Below are positions 16,927 to 26,563 of a DNA stretch of 64,000 nt, piece by piece. The notes under the pieces were generated by a model. It ran no database searches, was not told where the DNA came from, and saw only the letters and a program-made list of their open reading frames with translations. Source of the stretch: Paraclostridium hominis (GTDB taxonomy: Bacteria > Bacillota > Clostridia > Peptostreptococcales > Peptostreptococcaceae); assembly GCF_014306135.1 (NCBI RefSeq), contig NZ_JACRWD010000003.1, positions 1-64,000 on the forward strand. Reading direction: 5' to 3'. Positions within the stretch are counted from its first letter, which is position 1, and every line of letters begins with the position of its first letter. Made by a program: the position numbers and the translations under genes.

Positions 16927-17889
16927 TTACTTTTGAGTACACTCTGTTAATGGTTTAAAATTCATTTCATCTATCCATTCATTAAGTGTTAATGTATTTA
17001 AGCTAGGGAATCCACTTTCAGGCACTGCATCTCTTGCAAGAGTTACATAAGGTGCACAAGTTAATGCATTTCCTATTTCCCCTGGTTTCATTATTGTATA
17101 AGCAAATCCGACGTAAGTTCTATCGAAAACTACATGTGAATCTCTACCGCACTCTTTAACTGACCAAGCTACTGCTTTTCTATGTTTTTCTAAGAATTTT
17201 CTTAAATCTTCTTCATTATCATTTTTTGTCCAAAGTCCCGCATCTTCTATGAATAAATCCGCACAATTATCTCTATCGTTTGATAATGAAATTGCTATAA
17301 ATGACCATACTCCGTAAGCTTCACCATCTTTTAACGGTCTATCTTCTTTTGGTCTATAAGATGTAACACTTTTATTTGCACATATTACATGAGCTCCTGG
17401 AGCTGTTGTAAAACGTCTATTTTTTTCTGTACCAAATAATTCAATACCTGCTTCTAATAGAGGTTTTGCATCATATACTTTAAGTGGTGTTCCATCATAT
17501 TGTTCAACATAAAATAATGGTTCCTCTTTTTCATCTGCTATCGCTTCATGAGTCGCTAAATCATATCCCCATACTTGACCTGCTATACCACAGAAAGATG
17601 AAGCAGTAAGCATATTTATTTGTCCGACATAAGCATCATTTATTTCCGCTCTATCATATGAAACTATACCATCTAATAAAAAGTCATCAGTTTTTTTCAC
17701 TGTACCAACAGAAACTGTAAGTACTGAAACATATCCGTTACCATAAGCACCTGGCATTCCGTATCCATCACAATAACGATTGTATGGACTTATAGCTGTC
17801 TTATCAACTTTTGCCGCCCTTACCCTTCTTACTTTCTTATGCCCCACACCTATAGTTCTATTCCTTTGTTCTTCAAGATTTTTATTCAT
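16927..17889 (-). CDS. hdcA: Pyruvoyl-dependent histidine decarboxylase
   Basis: Makes histamine and CO2 from histidine using a self-generated pyruvoyl group instead of PLP. The proenzyme of about 320 residues cleaves itself at the serine pair in INMLTASSFCG (Ser97-Ser98 from the ATG at 17889), giving beta and alpha chains. Surrounding sequence (NRYCDGYGMPGAYGNG, SYDRAEINDAYVGQ, CADLFIEDAGLWTKN) is very close to my recollection of the Clostridium perfringens enzyme. The ATG at 17889 is preferred over the upstream GTG because GGAGGTG is the ribosome binding site. Forms an acid-resistance operon with the antiporter. Confidence 0.95.
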   Translation of the reverse strand: MNKNLEEQRNRTIGVGHKKVRRVRAAKVDKTAISPYNRYCDGYGMPGAYGNGYVSVLTVSVGTVKKTDDFLLDGIVSYDRAEINDAYVGQINMLTASSFCGIAGQVWGYDLATHEAIADEKEEPLFYVEQYDGTPLKVYDAKPLLEAGIELFGTEKNRRFTTAPGAHVICANKSVTSYRPKEDRPLKDGEAYGVWSFIAISLSNDRDNCADLFIEDAGLWTKNDNEEDLRKFLEKHRKAVAWSVKECGRDSHVVFDRTYVGFAYTIMKPGEIGNALTCAPYVTLARDAVPESGFPSLNTLTLNEWIDEMNFKPLTECTQK

Positions 17890-17966
17890 CTCAAACACCT
17901 CCTTAAGTTTTTATACAGCAATTATCTGTACATTTATTTTTATACCCTTGACTAAATAAAGATAAC

Positions 17967-17980
17967 AGAAAACGTTTATT
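17967..17980 (-). promoter_or_regulatory. Possible cre (CcpA) site upstream of hdcA
   Basis: AGAAAACGTTTATT on the plus strand has the AAACGTTT palindromic core of catabolite-response elements and lies 78-91 bases upstream of the hdcA start codon. Only a motif match; no independent support. Confidence 0.35.
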
Positions 17981-18091
17981 TCTATATATTTAGAAATATT
18001 GAAAATCTGCATTAATCATTATGTTAATTAATTTTTTCAATATATTAAGTTTTGTTAATTTAATTAATAAATCTAAAATGAAATAAATAAA

Positions 18092-18119
18092 AAAAAGGAT
18101 TAAGTTATTAACTTAGTCC
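18092..18119 (-). terminator. Terminator overlapping the end of the DUF434 gene
   Basis: AAGGATTAAGTT / AACTTAGTCCTT stem with flanking A/T runs; its right arm contains the last codons and stop of the minus-strand gene. Confidence 0.6.
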
Positions 18120-18827
18120 TTCTAAATCAATTATGTTAGCATCTTTTATATATTCTTCAATTATACTTCTAGCCAAATTAAAATAACTTTCACATTTATC
18201 AATTATAACTGCATCACTGCTAACTACTCTTCCCAATTTTTCTAAAACAACATCTGCATTATTTACTAGCTCAACTTTTGTATCAATATCACAGTATTTA
18301 GCATAATCAAGTATTTTATACTTTAAATTTCCTGAATTAGATACTGGTTCATCTAAGTAAAATTTTATTTCTTTACAATTATGTTTTTTTAAAAACTTCC
18401 CAATTAACTTTAGCGCTTCATCGGTTTTATCAATAATTTTATAAGTGCCTCTAAGACCTGCTAAATCTCTAATATTTCCATCACTACCTATAATTAATGT
18501 TCCTCCAGATAATGCAACTTCAAGAGTTATTATTAAATTAAATCCATCTATGTATATAGGACCTTTGCTTATGTTATCTATAGAAAGCTTTTTTGAACTT
18601 CTTATTAATTTATTTTTATAACAACATATTGATCTTTTTAACGCATCTCTTTGTCTTTTTGAAAATTGATATTTATCTCCTACAAAATTTACTACTTGTT
18701 CTATTTTGTATTCTCTATTTATTAACCATTCGATTTCTTCTTTAGCTTTTTTTAAACGTATTAGTTCTTTATCAGAAAACCATCTTGTATCATTTTCGTC
18801 AAATCCTCTTTTAGATACTTTACTCAT
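18108..18827 (-). CDS. DUF434 domain protein
   Basis: About 239 residues. A basic helical N-terminal part (residues 1-90) with four cysteine-free charged helices is followed by the DUF434 signature: IYIDGFNLIITLEVALSGG and GSDGNIRDLAGLRGTY. The remaining C-terminal domain resembles a small alpha/beta nucleotide- or nucleic-acid-binding fold, with aspartates (LDEPVSN, NADVVL, DAVIID) reminiscent of PIN/NYN-type ribonucleases. That resemblance is only a visual impression. The start ATG at 18827 is preceded by GGTGGTG; a GTG start five codons earlier is possible. Function unknown. Monocistronic. Confidence 0.75.
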   Translation of the reverse strand: MSKVSKRGFDENDTRWFSDKELIRLKKAKEEIEWLINREYKIEQVVNFVGDKYQFSKRQRDALKRSICCYKNKLIRSSKKLSIDNISKGPIYIDGFNLIITLEVALSGGTLIIGSDGNIRDLAGLRGTYKIIDKTDEALKLIGKFLKKHNCKEIKFYLDEPVSNSGNLKYKILDYAKYCDIDTKVELVNNADVVLEKLGRVVSSDAVIIDKCESYFNLARSIIEEYIKDANIIDLEGLS

Positions 18828-19012
18828 ATTATACTTCACCACCGAATTATGTATATATATCTTAGTTTTGCACTTATTATATTATTTCTATTTTACAAAA
18901 TTGTATGATAAATCTATTATTTAAATATTTATTTTTATATAAATTAGTCTTACGTTAATTAATTTCCATATTTTATTAACATAAGGATCAATTTCTTTTA
19001 CATATATAAAAC

Positions 19013-19062
19013 AAAAAACTCTATGATCAAAGTATTTAAATACTTTGATCATAGAGTTTTTA
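19013..19062. terminator. Near-perfect 48-bp palindromic terminator
   Basis: AAAACTCTATGATCAAAG and its complement meet at GTATTTAAATAC with essentially no loop beyond the central TTAA. A- and T-runs on both sides allow termination of the minus-strand gene ending at 19093. Confidence 0.8.
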
Positions 19063-19092
19063 TTTATATACTAATTATTTAAAAATATTAAT

Positions 19093-20214
19093 TTACTTTA
19101 GCGCATTTCCTTTTATATCATATCTCCCTAAAATTGTATTATGATTATCTACTTTTTCTTTTGAATCATATGGTTCACAACTTATACCTAAAACTTTATT
19201 GCCATCAGTTATTATATATAAAACTGTTGAATCTGTATTATTGTATTTTTTTAAATTTAATGGATGATTTTTTACTATTACAGTATATTTAGTTAAATAA
19301 TCCTCGTTATTTATATTGAAAGTCTTACGTTCCTTATCTGTTATGTAATAATCAGTTTCTTCATCTGAACTTATAAGTTTTAAATTATTTTCATTTAATA
19401 CATTTTTAATTACTTTCGGTGTTGCTAATTCATTTTTTATACTTTCTTCTACTACTGTATATCCACATAGTAATATACCTATTAAAATTCCTATAAATAA
19501 ACTTTTATTTTTTGATTTTTTATAATTATTTAATTTATCTTCTTTTATGTATTTATAAAAATTAGCATATGACATTTGCATGTACGGACCAACCCAAATA
19601 TATGCTATCCCAAATGTAAATGCTACTAAAAGTATCCATCCAATAAAACTTAATGTAAATATTAAGTAATCCAATATATGTCCTTTTATCATATCTATTG
19701 ATTTTTTGATTGAATCTAAAATACTAATATCCTTTTTGTCTGCAATTATAAATTCTGTTTGAGAAAATATAGCAAAGAAGAATATACTTGCTATTCCTGT
19801 TATGATAGACATAAAGGATATAGCTACAAAGCTACTATCTAATAAAATTATTGGAACTAATGCAAGAGGTATTGTAAGTATAAAAGCTATAACATATTGA
19901 ATTAACATAGAACCATATGCTTGATATAATCTATCAAATCCTTTTAATATATCTTTGACTTTTACCTTCTCTCCTTTCATACAGTCCAAGGATATAATAT
20001 TTAATCCTATCACTAAGGGTGTTTCTACAAGAATTATAATACTGTTTATTAAAATACAGATTTTATAAGATGTTACTATATATTCACTTAAAATTTGAGG
20101 AATTAAAGCTATTAACCCAACTATTACAGTAGCTATAGTCATTGCATTTTTATTTGTGTTTAGTTGTTTTCTCGCATCTTCTTTTATCTTTACCCTAGTT
20201 TCACTGTCTATCAT
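19093..20214 (-). CDS. DUF975-type multi-pass membrane protein with extracytoplasmic tail
   Basis: 373 residues from the ATG at 20214 (AGGAGG eight bases upstream). Residues about 10-215 contain five or six membrane segments with the DUF975-like pattern (IRxxARxxLxxN start, WVGPYMQMSYANFYKYIKE end). A further single membrane segment (SLFIGILIGILLCGYTV) is followed by about 110 residues that should lie outside the cell. DUF975 proteins are widespread in Firmicutes without assigned function. The C-terminal extension is not part of the basic family and resembles a small beta-rich secreted domain. Monocistronic. Confidence 0.75.
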   Translation of the reverse strand: MIDSETRVKIKEDARKQLNTNKNAMTIATVIVGLIALIPQILSEYIVTSYKICILINSIIILVETPLVIGLNIISLDCMKGEKVKVKDILKGFDRLYQAYGSMLIQYVIAFILTIPLALVPIILLDSSFVAISFMSIITGIASIFFFAIFSQTEFIIADKKDISILDSIKKSIDMIKGHILDYLIFTLSFIGWILLVAFTFGIAYIWVGPYMQMSYANFYKYIKEDKLNNYKKSKNKSLFIGILIGILLCGYTVVEESIKNELATPKVIKNVLNENNLKLISSDEETDYYITDKERKTFNINNEDYLTKYTVIVKNHPLNLKKYNNTDSTVLYIITDGNKVLGISCEPYDSKEKVDNHNTILGRYDIKGNALK

Positions 20215-20413
20215 TTCGTATCCTCCTATTAAAATATCCAATTAATTGTTATTTTAATAACAATTATATGTAAATTAAAACCTTATATTATGAATTTACC
20301 ACTAAATAAACATTCTTAAACAGAAGCAATTTAAGTTATTTGCTTTTGTTACACACAATAAACTAGATTATTAAAATTTTATAATCCTATATTTAATTTA
20401 TATACTAAAAATA

Positions 20414-20450
20414 AAAAAGAAGTAATTATATACAATAATTACTTCTTTTT
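20414..20450 (-). terminator. Terminator of the SDR gene
   Basis: AAAAAGAAGTAATTAT (20414-20429) and ATAATTACTTCTTTTT (20435-20450), a perfect stem with a five-base loop. Confidence 0.85.
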
Positions 20451-20503
20451 GCTAGAAACAATATTAATCTATAAATTTTTTATTAAACTATATATTATTT
20501 AAT

Positions 20504-21412
20504 TTAAGAACCTACTATAGTTCCACCATTAGGATGAAGAACTTGACCTGACATATATCTAGAATCATCACTTGCTAAAAATACATAGCTAGTAGCAACT
20601 TCAAATGGTTGCCCTGCCCTATTCATAGGAACTTTACTTGTTCCACTACCAAAAGTTTCTACCTGCTCAGCAGAAAAAGAAGATGGAATTAATGGAGTCC
20701 AAATTGGACCTGGGGCAACTCCATTTACTCTTATGCCTTTATCTACTAATGATTGAGAAAGTGATCTAGTAAAAGCTAGTATTGCTCCTTTAGTTGCACT
20801 GTAATCTATAAGTAGTGGCTCTCCTTGATATGCTGTAATAGAAGTTGTGTTAATTATAGATGATCCTTTTTTCAAATATGGGAGTACTGCTTTTGTCATA
20901 TAAAAAAAAGGATATACATTAGTTTTAAAAGTAGTATCTAATTGTTCTGATGTAATATCTAGTATACTATTTTGAACAAACTGTACTGCATGATTATTAA
21001 CTAATATATCAATTTTTCCAAAGCATTCTATAGCTTTTTCAACAACTGTCTTAGACATTTCTTCATCTCTTAAATCTCCAGGTACTAATAAACATTTTCT
21101 GCCTAAACATTCTACATAAGCTTTAGTTTCATTTGCATCTTTGTCTTCACAAAGATGTGAAATAACAACATCTGCACCTTCTTTAGCAAATGCATAAGCT
21201 ACAGCCCTTCCAATTCCACTATCTCCTCCCGTAATAATTGCAACTTTATCTTGTAATTTACAACTTCCTTTATAAGAAGGATTATCAGATATAGGTCTTG
21301 GCATCATAATATACTCAAATCCAGGTTGGCAATTTTGATGTTGAGGTGGAAATGATACTTTTACTTTTTCACATTTTTCCTTTGTAGTTATACTTTTATA
21401 AACTGGATACAT
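20504..21412 (-). CDS. Short-chain dehydrogenase/reductase (YdaD/YhdF-like)
   Basis: NAD(P)-dependent oxidoreductase, 302 residues. The N-terminal extension of about 50 residues (PPQHQNCQPGFEYIMMPRP) before the Rossmann fold is characteristic of general-stress SDRs in Bacillus. The cofactor motif TGGDSGIGRA, NNHAV, catalytic Ser (NTTSITAYQG) and YSATKG (Tyr-x-x-x-Lys) are all present, as is the C-terminal LHPNGGTIVG. The start ATG follows AAGGGTGG. Oxidative or alcohol stress roles are suggested by the family; the substrate is unknown. Divergent from a TetR/exporter operon. Confidence 0.9.
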   Translation of the reverse strand: MYPVYKSITTKEKCEKVKVSFPPQHQNCQPGFEYIMMPRPISDNPSYKGSCKLQDKVAIITGGDSGIGRAVAYAFAKEGADVVISHLCEDKDANETKAYVECLGRKCLLVPGDLRDEEMSKTVVEKAIECFGKIDILVNNHAVQFVQNSILDITSEQLDTTFKTNVYPFFYMTKAVLPYLKKGSSIINTTSITAYQGEPLLIDYSATKGAILAFTRSLSQSLVDKGIRVNGVAPGPIWTPLIPSSFSAEQVETFGSGTSKVPMNRAGQPFEVATSYVFLASDDSRYMSGQVLHPNGGTIVGS

Positions 21413-21541
21413 AAAACACCACCCTTAATTATTAATTAATGAATTAAAACTTAACTCAATACAAATTGTATTAATTAATAATATTACTTATGACATAGCT
21501 AAGATAATATTTTTTTATACTTTTCAGTACTTATATAAAAA

Positions 21542-21570
21542 TTGACATCAATAAAAAAATCAAATATAAT
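21542..21570 (+). promoter_or_regulatory. Sigma-A promoter of the TetR/MFS operon with AGTAC repeats
   Basis: TTGACA (21542-21547) and TATAAT (21565-21570) with exactly 17 bases between them. Directly downstream, to about 21613, several AGTACTT / AGTATC / AGTACTT elements recur and a further CAGTACTT lies upstream at about 21527. These are candidate operators for the TetR protein encoded next. Confidence 0.75.
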
Positions 21571-21632
21571 CTAATCTAGTACTTTGTAGTATCGTTTAGT
21601 AATTTATAGTACTTATAATAAAGAGGTGAATT

Positions 21633-22523
21633 ATGACTAATAAAAAAGAAGTTATTATACAAGTTGCACAAAAATATTTTAATGATCACGGTGTTAGGTA
21701 CACATCAATAGATGATATTGTTAAAGAATGTAAAATATCTAAATCTACATTTTATAAATATTTTCCAACAAAAGAAGATTTAGTTTTAGAAATTTTAGAT
21801 TACTTAGATAAAAACTTTTCTAATTCATCTGTGTTAATAGATACAGATGATACAAAGGCTCCTATTGAAAAGTTAAAAGAAAAAATAAAACTTGTATTGG
21901 ACTATTTAAAATGTAATCAATCTTTTAATTCTCATATTTTAGGAGAGTTTTCAGAAATTAAAGGAATACCTATATTAAAGATAAAAAGTAAAATAAAATC
22001 TAATATTATAAATTCCTATAAAACCCCTTTGATATTAGTTTATGGGGAAGATATAAACCCTTTTTTATGGGAGTTAATATTTGTTATTGATAGTATAGTT
22101 CATGAATTTAATCTTGTTATGAAAATAAATAAAAGAAATATTAGTGTAGACTATATATTTGAATTTATAAATAAACAAATAAATTTAAATATAGAAAATT
22201 TAAAACAAAACAAAAGTACTATAAATAAAAATATATTCTATTCTATAGATGAGATTGGTGAAAGTAATTATAAAGATTCTATAAAAGATGCATTTTTAAA
22301 TGTACTTTATTCTATAAAAGAGTGCATTAAATTAGATAAAAATGAAAAATTATCTGAAGCAGTTGTAAAAATAGAAGAAGAATTTAATTTAGGCAATTAT
22401 AATTCATTAACTATGGATGCTATGATAGCATACTTAGAAAAACAAGAATCTATAAAAGAATATACAAAAAAATTAAACAGATTAACATCAAAATTAGGAG
22501 ATGACATAAGAAGTGGAGAATAA
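21633..22523 (+). CDS. TetR-family transcription repressor
   Basis: 296 residues. The N-terminal 50 residues form a TetR helix-turn-helix (IIQVAQKYFNDHGVRYTSIDDIVKECKISKSTFYKYFPTKEDL region). The remainder is an unusually long, helical ligand-binding part for this family (typical length about 190-220), with a C-terminal segment rich in charged helices. It overlaps the exporter gene by 11 bases, so it is translationally coupled. It most likely represses its own operon through the AGTAC repeats downstream of the promoter. Confidence 0.88.
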   Translation: MTNKKEVIIQVAQKYFNDHGVRYTSIDDIVKECKISKSTFYKYFPTKEDLVLEILDYLDKNFSNSSVLIDTDDTKAPIEKLKEKIKLVLDYLKCNQSFNSHILGEFSEIKGIPILKIKSKIKSNIINSYKTPLILVYGEDINPFLWELIFVIDSIVHEFNLVMKINKRNISVDYIFEFINKQINLNIENLKQNKSTINKNIFYSIDEIGESNYKDSIKDAFLNVLYSIKECIKLDKNEKLSEAVVKIEEEFNLGNYNSLTMDAMIAYLEKQESIKEYTKKLNRLTSKLGDDIRSGE

Positions 22524-23934
22524 AAAAGCAAGAAATTTAATAGTTTTGGTACTAATGCTAGGTTCCTTTTTAACGGGGCTTGCTCAAACTGTACTAACTT
22601 CAGCACTACCAAGTATTATGCATGACTTTTCTGTAACTGCAGATACAGCTCAGTGGTTAACATCAGTTTATATGCTAGTTTTAGGTGTAATGATTCCTGC
22701 AACAGCATATTTAATAAGTAATTTTCCCACTAGAAAATTATATATAAGCGCTATGTCACTATTTTTTATAGGATGTGCAATATCTATATTTACTAAAAAC
22801 TTTTCATTATTAATTGTATCTAGAATTTCTCAAGCTATGGGTGCAGGAATAATTATGCAGTTGGTTCAAGTTTCAATGATAAGCCTATATCCTAAAGAAG
22901 AAAGAGGTACTGCTATGGGTATATATGGTTTTGTAGTTGGAGTTGCTCCAGCGATTGGACCAACAGCATCTGGATATGTAATTGATAACTTTGGCTGGAG
23001 AATATTATTTTATATATTAGGATTTATTGCAATATTAGATATTATATTTGCACACTTTACCTTAAAAAATGTTACAGAAACTAAAAAGTCTAAACTTGAA
23101 TTCATATCATTAATATTATCAACGTTCGGATTTGGAGGATTATTAATCGGAGTTTCAAATATTGGAGCTTATAGCATATCAAATCCTTTAACATATATAC
23201 CAATAACAGTTGGAATTATATCACTTATATTATTTATAATAAGACAATTTAAAGTAAACTCACCTCTTTTAAACCTTAGAGTACTTAAAAGTAAGCAACT
23301 TGTAATATCAGTTATAATACTAATGATTTTATATGCATCATTTACATCTGCAACTATGATTTTATCCTTATATATACAATCAACAAGAAAGATGTCAGCT
23401 ATGATTCCAGGATTAGTTATGCTTCCAGGTTCAATACTTATGTCTTTATTAAGTCCAATATCAGGACGTATACTTGATAAACATGGGGTAAGAATCTTAG
23501 CTATATCAGGATTTGTATGCTTAGCAATAGGAACATTTTCATTTTCAAATTTAAGTGAAACAACATCAATTTTAATGTTAACTATTATGTATTCATTTAG
23601 AATGCTAGGAATAACACTTTTACTAATGCCAATTACAACTTGGGGGCTTAATTCACTTAAGTCATCAGAAATAGCAGATGGTAGTGCTATTGGTTCAACA
23701 CTTAGACAAGTTGCGGGAGCAATAGGTTCATCGGTATTTATTTCTATAATGACAAGTGTTACAAAGCATAGTCTAAGTAATTCTAAAGTAATTTCGGACA
23801 TAGCCGGTATGGATGCAGCTTTTAGATCTGCAACTATATTAGTATTAGTTGGATTAGTAATATCATTAATATATGTAAAAGATAAAAAAATAAAATCTAA
23901 AAAAGTAGATAATGAAAATTTAATATTAGAATAA
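22513..23934 (+). CDS. MFS multidrug exporter (DHA2 / EmrB-QacA type)
   Basis: 473 residues, 14 predicted membrane segments as in the DHA2 family. The antiporter motif region GxxxGPxxGG-like (YGFVVGVAPAIGPTASGYVID) follows segment 4, and LTSVYMLVLGVMIPATAYL matches segment 2. The start is the GTG at 22513, overlapping the TetR gene; AGGAG lies about 13 bases upstream, and translational coupling probably helps initiation. Drug substrate unknown; the coupled TetR suggests substrate-induced expression. Confidence 0.88.
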   Translation: MENKKARNLIVLVLMLGSFLTGLAQTVLTSALPSIMHDFSVTADTAQWLTSVYMLVLGVMIPATAYLISNFPTRKLYISAMSLFFIGCAISIFTKNFSLLIVSRISQAMGAGIIMQLVQVSMISLYPKEERGTAMGIYGFVVGVAPAIGPTASGYVIDNFGWRILFYILGFIAILDIIFAHFTLKNVTETKKSKLEFISLILSTFGFGGLLIGVSNIGAYSISNPLTYIPITVGIISLILFIIRQFKVNSPLLNLRVLKSKQLVISVIILMILYASFTSATMILSLYIQSTRKMSAMIPGLVMLPGSILMSLLSPISGRILDKHGVRILAISGFVCLAIGTFSFSNLSETTSILMLTIMYSFRMLGITLLLMPITTWGLNSLKSSEIADGSAIGSTLRQVAGAIGSSVFISIMTSVTKHSLSNSKVISDIAGMDAAFRSATILVLVGLVISLIYVKDKKIKSKKVDNENLILE

Positions 23935-23939
23935 AATAA

Positions 23940-23988
23940 AAAAAGGATATATACTCACATTATGTAACTGTGGATATATATCCTTTTT
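23940..23988 (+). terminator. Terminator of the exporter operon
   Basis: AAAAAGGATATATA / TATATATCCTTTTT stem with inner TCACA/TGTGG pairing. Lies between convergent genes and may serve cheV as well. Confidence 0.75.
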
Positions 23989-24047
23989 TATTTATTAATT
24001 TAATCTTTTAATAAAAATTTAATTTCATAAACTTCATTTTTAAAACT

Positions 24048-24974
24048 TTATTTTTCCGTTAACCTATCAATAATACTAACAAGATTAGCTATCTCTGGTT
24101 TAGTTATTTGTTCATCTGCACCAAGTGCTTTACCTTTAACATGTATTTCTTCACTTATTAAAGAAGAGAATAAAATTACTGGTATTTGCTTAAGAACACT
24201 ATCTTCTTTAACAAGTTTTGTTAATCTATGACCATCCATTAACGGCATTTCAATATCTGATACTATACAAGAAACATGTGCTTCAATTGGATCACCTGAA
24301 GTTTTAGCTTCTAATAAATAATCCCATGCCTCTTGTCCATTATCTGCTTTAACAGTATTTACATATCCTGCTTTATGTAGACACTCAGTGATTAATTTTG
24401 AAAGTAACATTGAGTCTTCTACTATTAAAATAGTTTTATCACTATTTTTACGCTCACCTAATTTTTGTATAGATTCAAATTGAATACTAGATTCAGGACT
24501 GATTTCTGCAACAATTTTTTCAAAATCTAAAATAGTTATAAGCTTATCTTTATATTTCGCAATACCTGTTGCAACACCTTCATCTCCTCCATAAATAACT
24601 CTATCTGGTTTATTTATGGCCTCCCATGAAACTCTGTGAATACCAACTACTGCATCAACATGAAATGCAATGTTTAACTTATTAAAGTGAGTAACGATAA
24701 ATATATCCTTACTTGAATCATTACCTTTAGGAATATTTAAATATTTTCCTAAATCTATTACAGTGATAATTTCATCTCTTGATTTAAATACTCCTTCTAC
24801 ATCATCATGTGCATTTGGCATTTTTTTAATCTCTTGTGCCATCATAATTTCACGAACTTTTGCTACATTTATACCAAATGATTCACCTGAAATTGTAAAT
24901 TCCATAATTTCAAGTTCATTAGTTCCGGATTCCAAAAGTATTTTTGTTTGACTTGTATTTTCTGAAAATCCCAT
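24048..24974 (-). CDS. Chemotaxis coupling protein CheV (CheW-REC)
   Basis: About 308 residues. An N-terminal CheW-like domain (residues about 15-160, FTISGESFGINVAKVREIM, VIDLGKYL) couples receptors to CheA. A C-terminal response-regulator receiver domain follows (about 180-305) with TILIVEDSML, the phospho-acceptor Asp in SCIVSDIEMPLMDG, and Lys in QITKPE. The start ATG at 24974 has AGGAGG upstream; the apparent TTG start two codons earlier overlaps it. It stands alone, away from a che operon. It may work with the chemoreceptor at 27530. Confidence 0.93.
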   Translation of the reverse strand: MGFSENTSQTKILLESGTNELEIMEFTISGESFGINVAKVREIMMAQEIKKMPNAHDDVEGVFKSRDEIITVIDLGKYLNIPKGNDSSKDIFIVTHFNKLNIAFHVDAVVGIHRVSWEAINKPDRVIYGGDEGVATGIAKYKDKLITILDFEKIVAEISPESSIQFESIQKLGERKNSDKTILIVEDSMLLSKLITECLHKAGYVNTVKADNGQEAWDYLLEAKTSGDPIEAHVSCIVSDIEMPLMDGHRLTKLVKEDSVLKQIPVILFSSLISEEIHVKGKALGADEQITKPEIANLVSIIDRLTEK

Positions 24975-25167
24975 ACTCAACCTCCTATATAAAAAATAAT
25001 TCTCAAAATAGTATTACTCATGCTTATATACGGATTTTATTTGTAATTCTAGAGGTTTCTTTGTAATTAGTTATCTTTGTATACATTTGTTTATTCGCTA
25101 ATATTTTCCAATCATAATAAGTATAATATATGTTAATTTCATAAATAATTAAATCATTTTATATTAT

Positions 25168-26352
25168 TTAAATTATATATAAAATAATAATTATTATTAC
25201 TATAACCATTAATATTCCAGTTAAGTTATCCACTAATGCTCCTGGATTTAAATATACATATGGGTTTATATTAAATAACTTGTTATTTTCTTTCTCATTT
25301 TTTACGGATTCTATTGCTAACATTTTAAATTTCAATTGTATTGGCGATATTATACCTTTTTTAAACATTTCCTCCAGATTGTCAATTGCTTTAGATGTTA
25401 CTTGTTGTTTTTCTTCATCTGTTTTGCAATTTTTTATTTGTTCTTTTAAATATTTACTTTCTTTCAATGATTGCTCTGCTAGTTGTTTTATTTCAGGGTA
25501 CTTCTCAATTATAAATTTTTGTTCACTAGCTGTTAGTTTTTCTCCTTTTACCATTTTTGTAGCTATTCTCTCTGCTTTTTTACTTTCTAAATTAATTTTT
25601 TGAGAGAACTTTTCAACTTCTTCTACTACTGCCATTTTTATTTTTACTTGTACTTTTGATAATAATCCTTTTTTATCCATTACTTTTATATTGTCAATCG
25701 CTTTTGATATTACCTGTTGTCTTTCTTCTTCTGTTTTACAATTTTTTATTTGTTCTTTTAAGACTTTAACTTCTTTTTTAGACTGCTGTGCAAATTGTTT
25801 TACCTCAGGATATTTTTCAGTTATAAATTTTTGTTCATTAGGAGTTAATTTTTCTCCTTTGATTATTTTTGTAGCTATTATTTCTGATTTTTTGCTTTCT
25901 AAATTAATTTTTTGAGAGAACTTTTCAACTTCTTTTACTGCTGCCATTTTTATTTTTACTTGTACTTCTGATAATAATCCTTTCTTGTCCATTGCTTTTA
26001 TATTGTTAATTGCTTTTGATATTACTTGTTGCCTTTCTTCTTCTGTTTTGCAGTTTTTTATTTCTTCTTTTAAATCTTTAATTTCTTTTTTTGATTGTTG
26101 TACTAATTTTTTTATATCTGGATATTTTTCAGTTATAAGACGTTGTTCTTTTGGAGTTAGAGGTTCTCCTTTAATCATTTTTATAGCTATTAATTCTACA
26201 TTTTTTAACTCTTCTTTAATTTTTAGAAAAAAATCTTTAACATCTATGTCTTCAACCTTACTTTGTGTAGGTATTTCTTCATTATTAGGTTTTGTGGGTA
26301 GTTTTATGTATGGATTCATATTATATGAATTTTTATTTATATTATTAATCAT
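25168..26352 (-). CDS. Three-repeat, tail-anchored coiled protein of unknown function
   Basis: 394 residues, not recognised. After a proline-rich leader (residues 1-35) come three tandem repeats of 104 residues (about 51-154, 155-258, 259-360), each containing KGExLTPxEQxxITEKYP, KNCKTEEERQQVxSKAI and KKGLLSxVQVKIKM. They are Lys/Glu-rich and helical, with one invariant Cys (KNCKT) per repeat. The protein ends in a strongly hydrophobic segment (LTGILMVIVIIIIILYII) right at the C-terminus, as in tail-anchored membrane proteins. No signal peptide. Start ATG follows GAGGAGC. Monocistronic, divergent from the patatin gene. Related NPYxxL phrases flank the repeats at both ends. Confidence 0.75.
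   Translation of the reverse strand: MINNINKNSYNMNPYIKLPTKPNNEEIPTQSKVEDIDVKDFFLKIKEELKNVELIAIKMIKGEPLTPKEQRLITEKYPDIKKLVQQSKKEIKDLKEEIKNCKTEEERQQVISKAINNIKAMDKKGLLSEVQVKIKMAAVKEVEKFSQKINLESKKSEIIATKIIKGEKLTPNEQKFITEKYPEVKQFAQQSKKEVKVLKEQIKNCKTEEERQQVISKAIDNIKVMDKKGLLSKVQVKIKMAVVEEVEKFSQKINLESKKAERIATKMVKGEKLTASEQKFIIEKYPEIKQLAEQSLKESKYLKEQIKNCKTDEEKQQVTSKAIDNLEEMFKKGIISPIQLKFKMLAIESVKNEKENNKLFNINPYVYLNPGALVDNLTGILMVIVIIIIILYII
25273..26202 (-). repeat. Three in-gene tandem repeats of about 312 bp
   Basis: Coding repeats of 104 codons each; units one and two are nearly identical over long stretches, while unit three has diverged more and is truncated at its end. Recent unequal crossover between units one and two is likely. 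Confidence 0.85.
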
Positions 26353-26563
26353 TTTTTATTTGCTCCTCAAGTGAAGTGTATATCATTATTCCCGCTAATA
26401 TATATTATCCTTATAGTAATTATACGGTTTAATCGGTTATCTTTTAAGCTTTTAGCCTAATCCTTAAAACTAGACAATATAAATGCCTTGGACTATAATA
26501 GTTATAAAACCATAACTATTAATTTTAAATTATATGCATACTTAAAGTGAAGAGAGGATAATT

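Noticed and set aside
23169..23801. 210-codon open frame antisense to the MFS exporter
   Set aside because: Lies wholly inside a well-supported gene, with no family resemblance and no ribosome binding site.
25273..26202. Regular DNA repeats that could be taken for a CRISPR or satellite array
   Set aside because: Period of about 312 bp stays in frame and encodes three protein repeats; no spacers.
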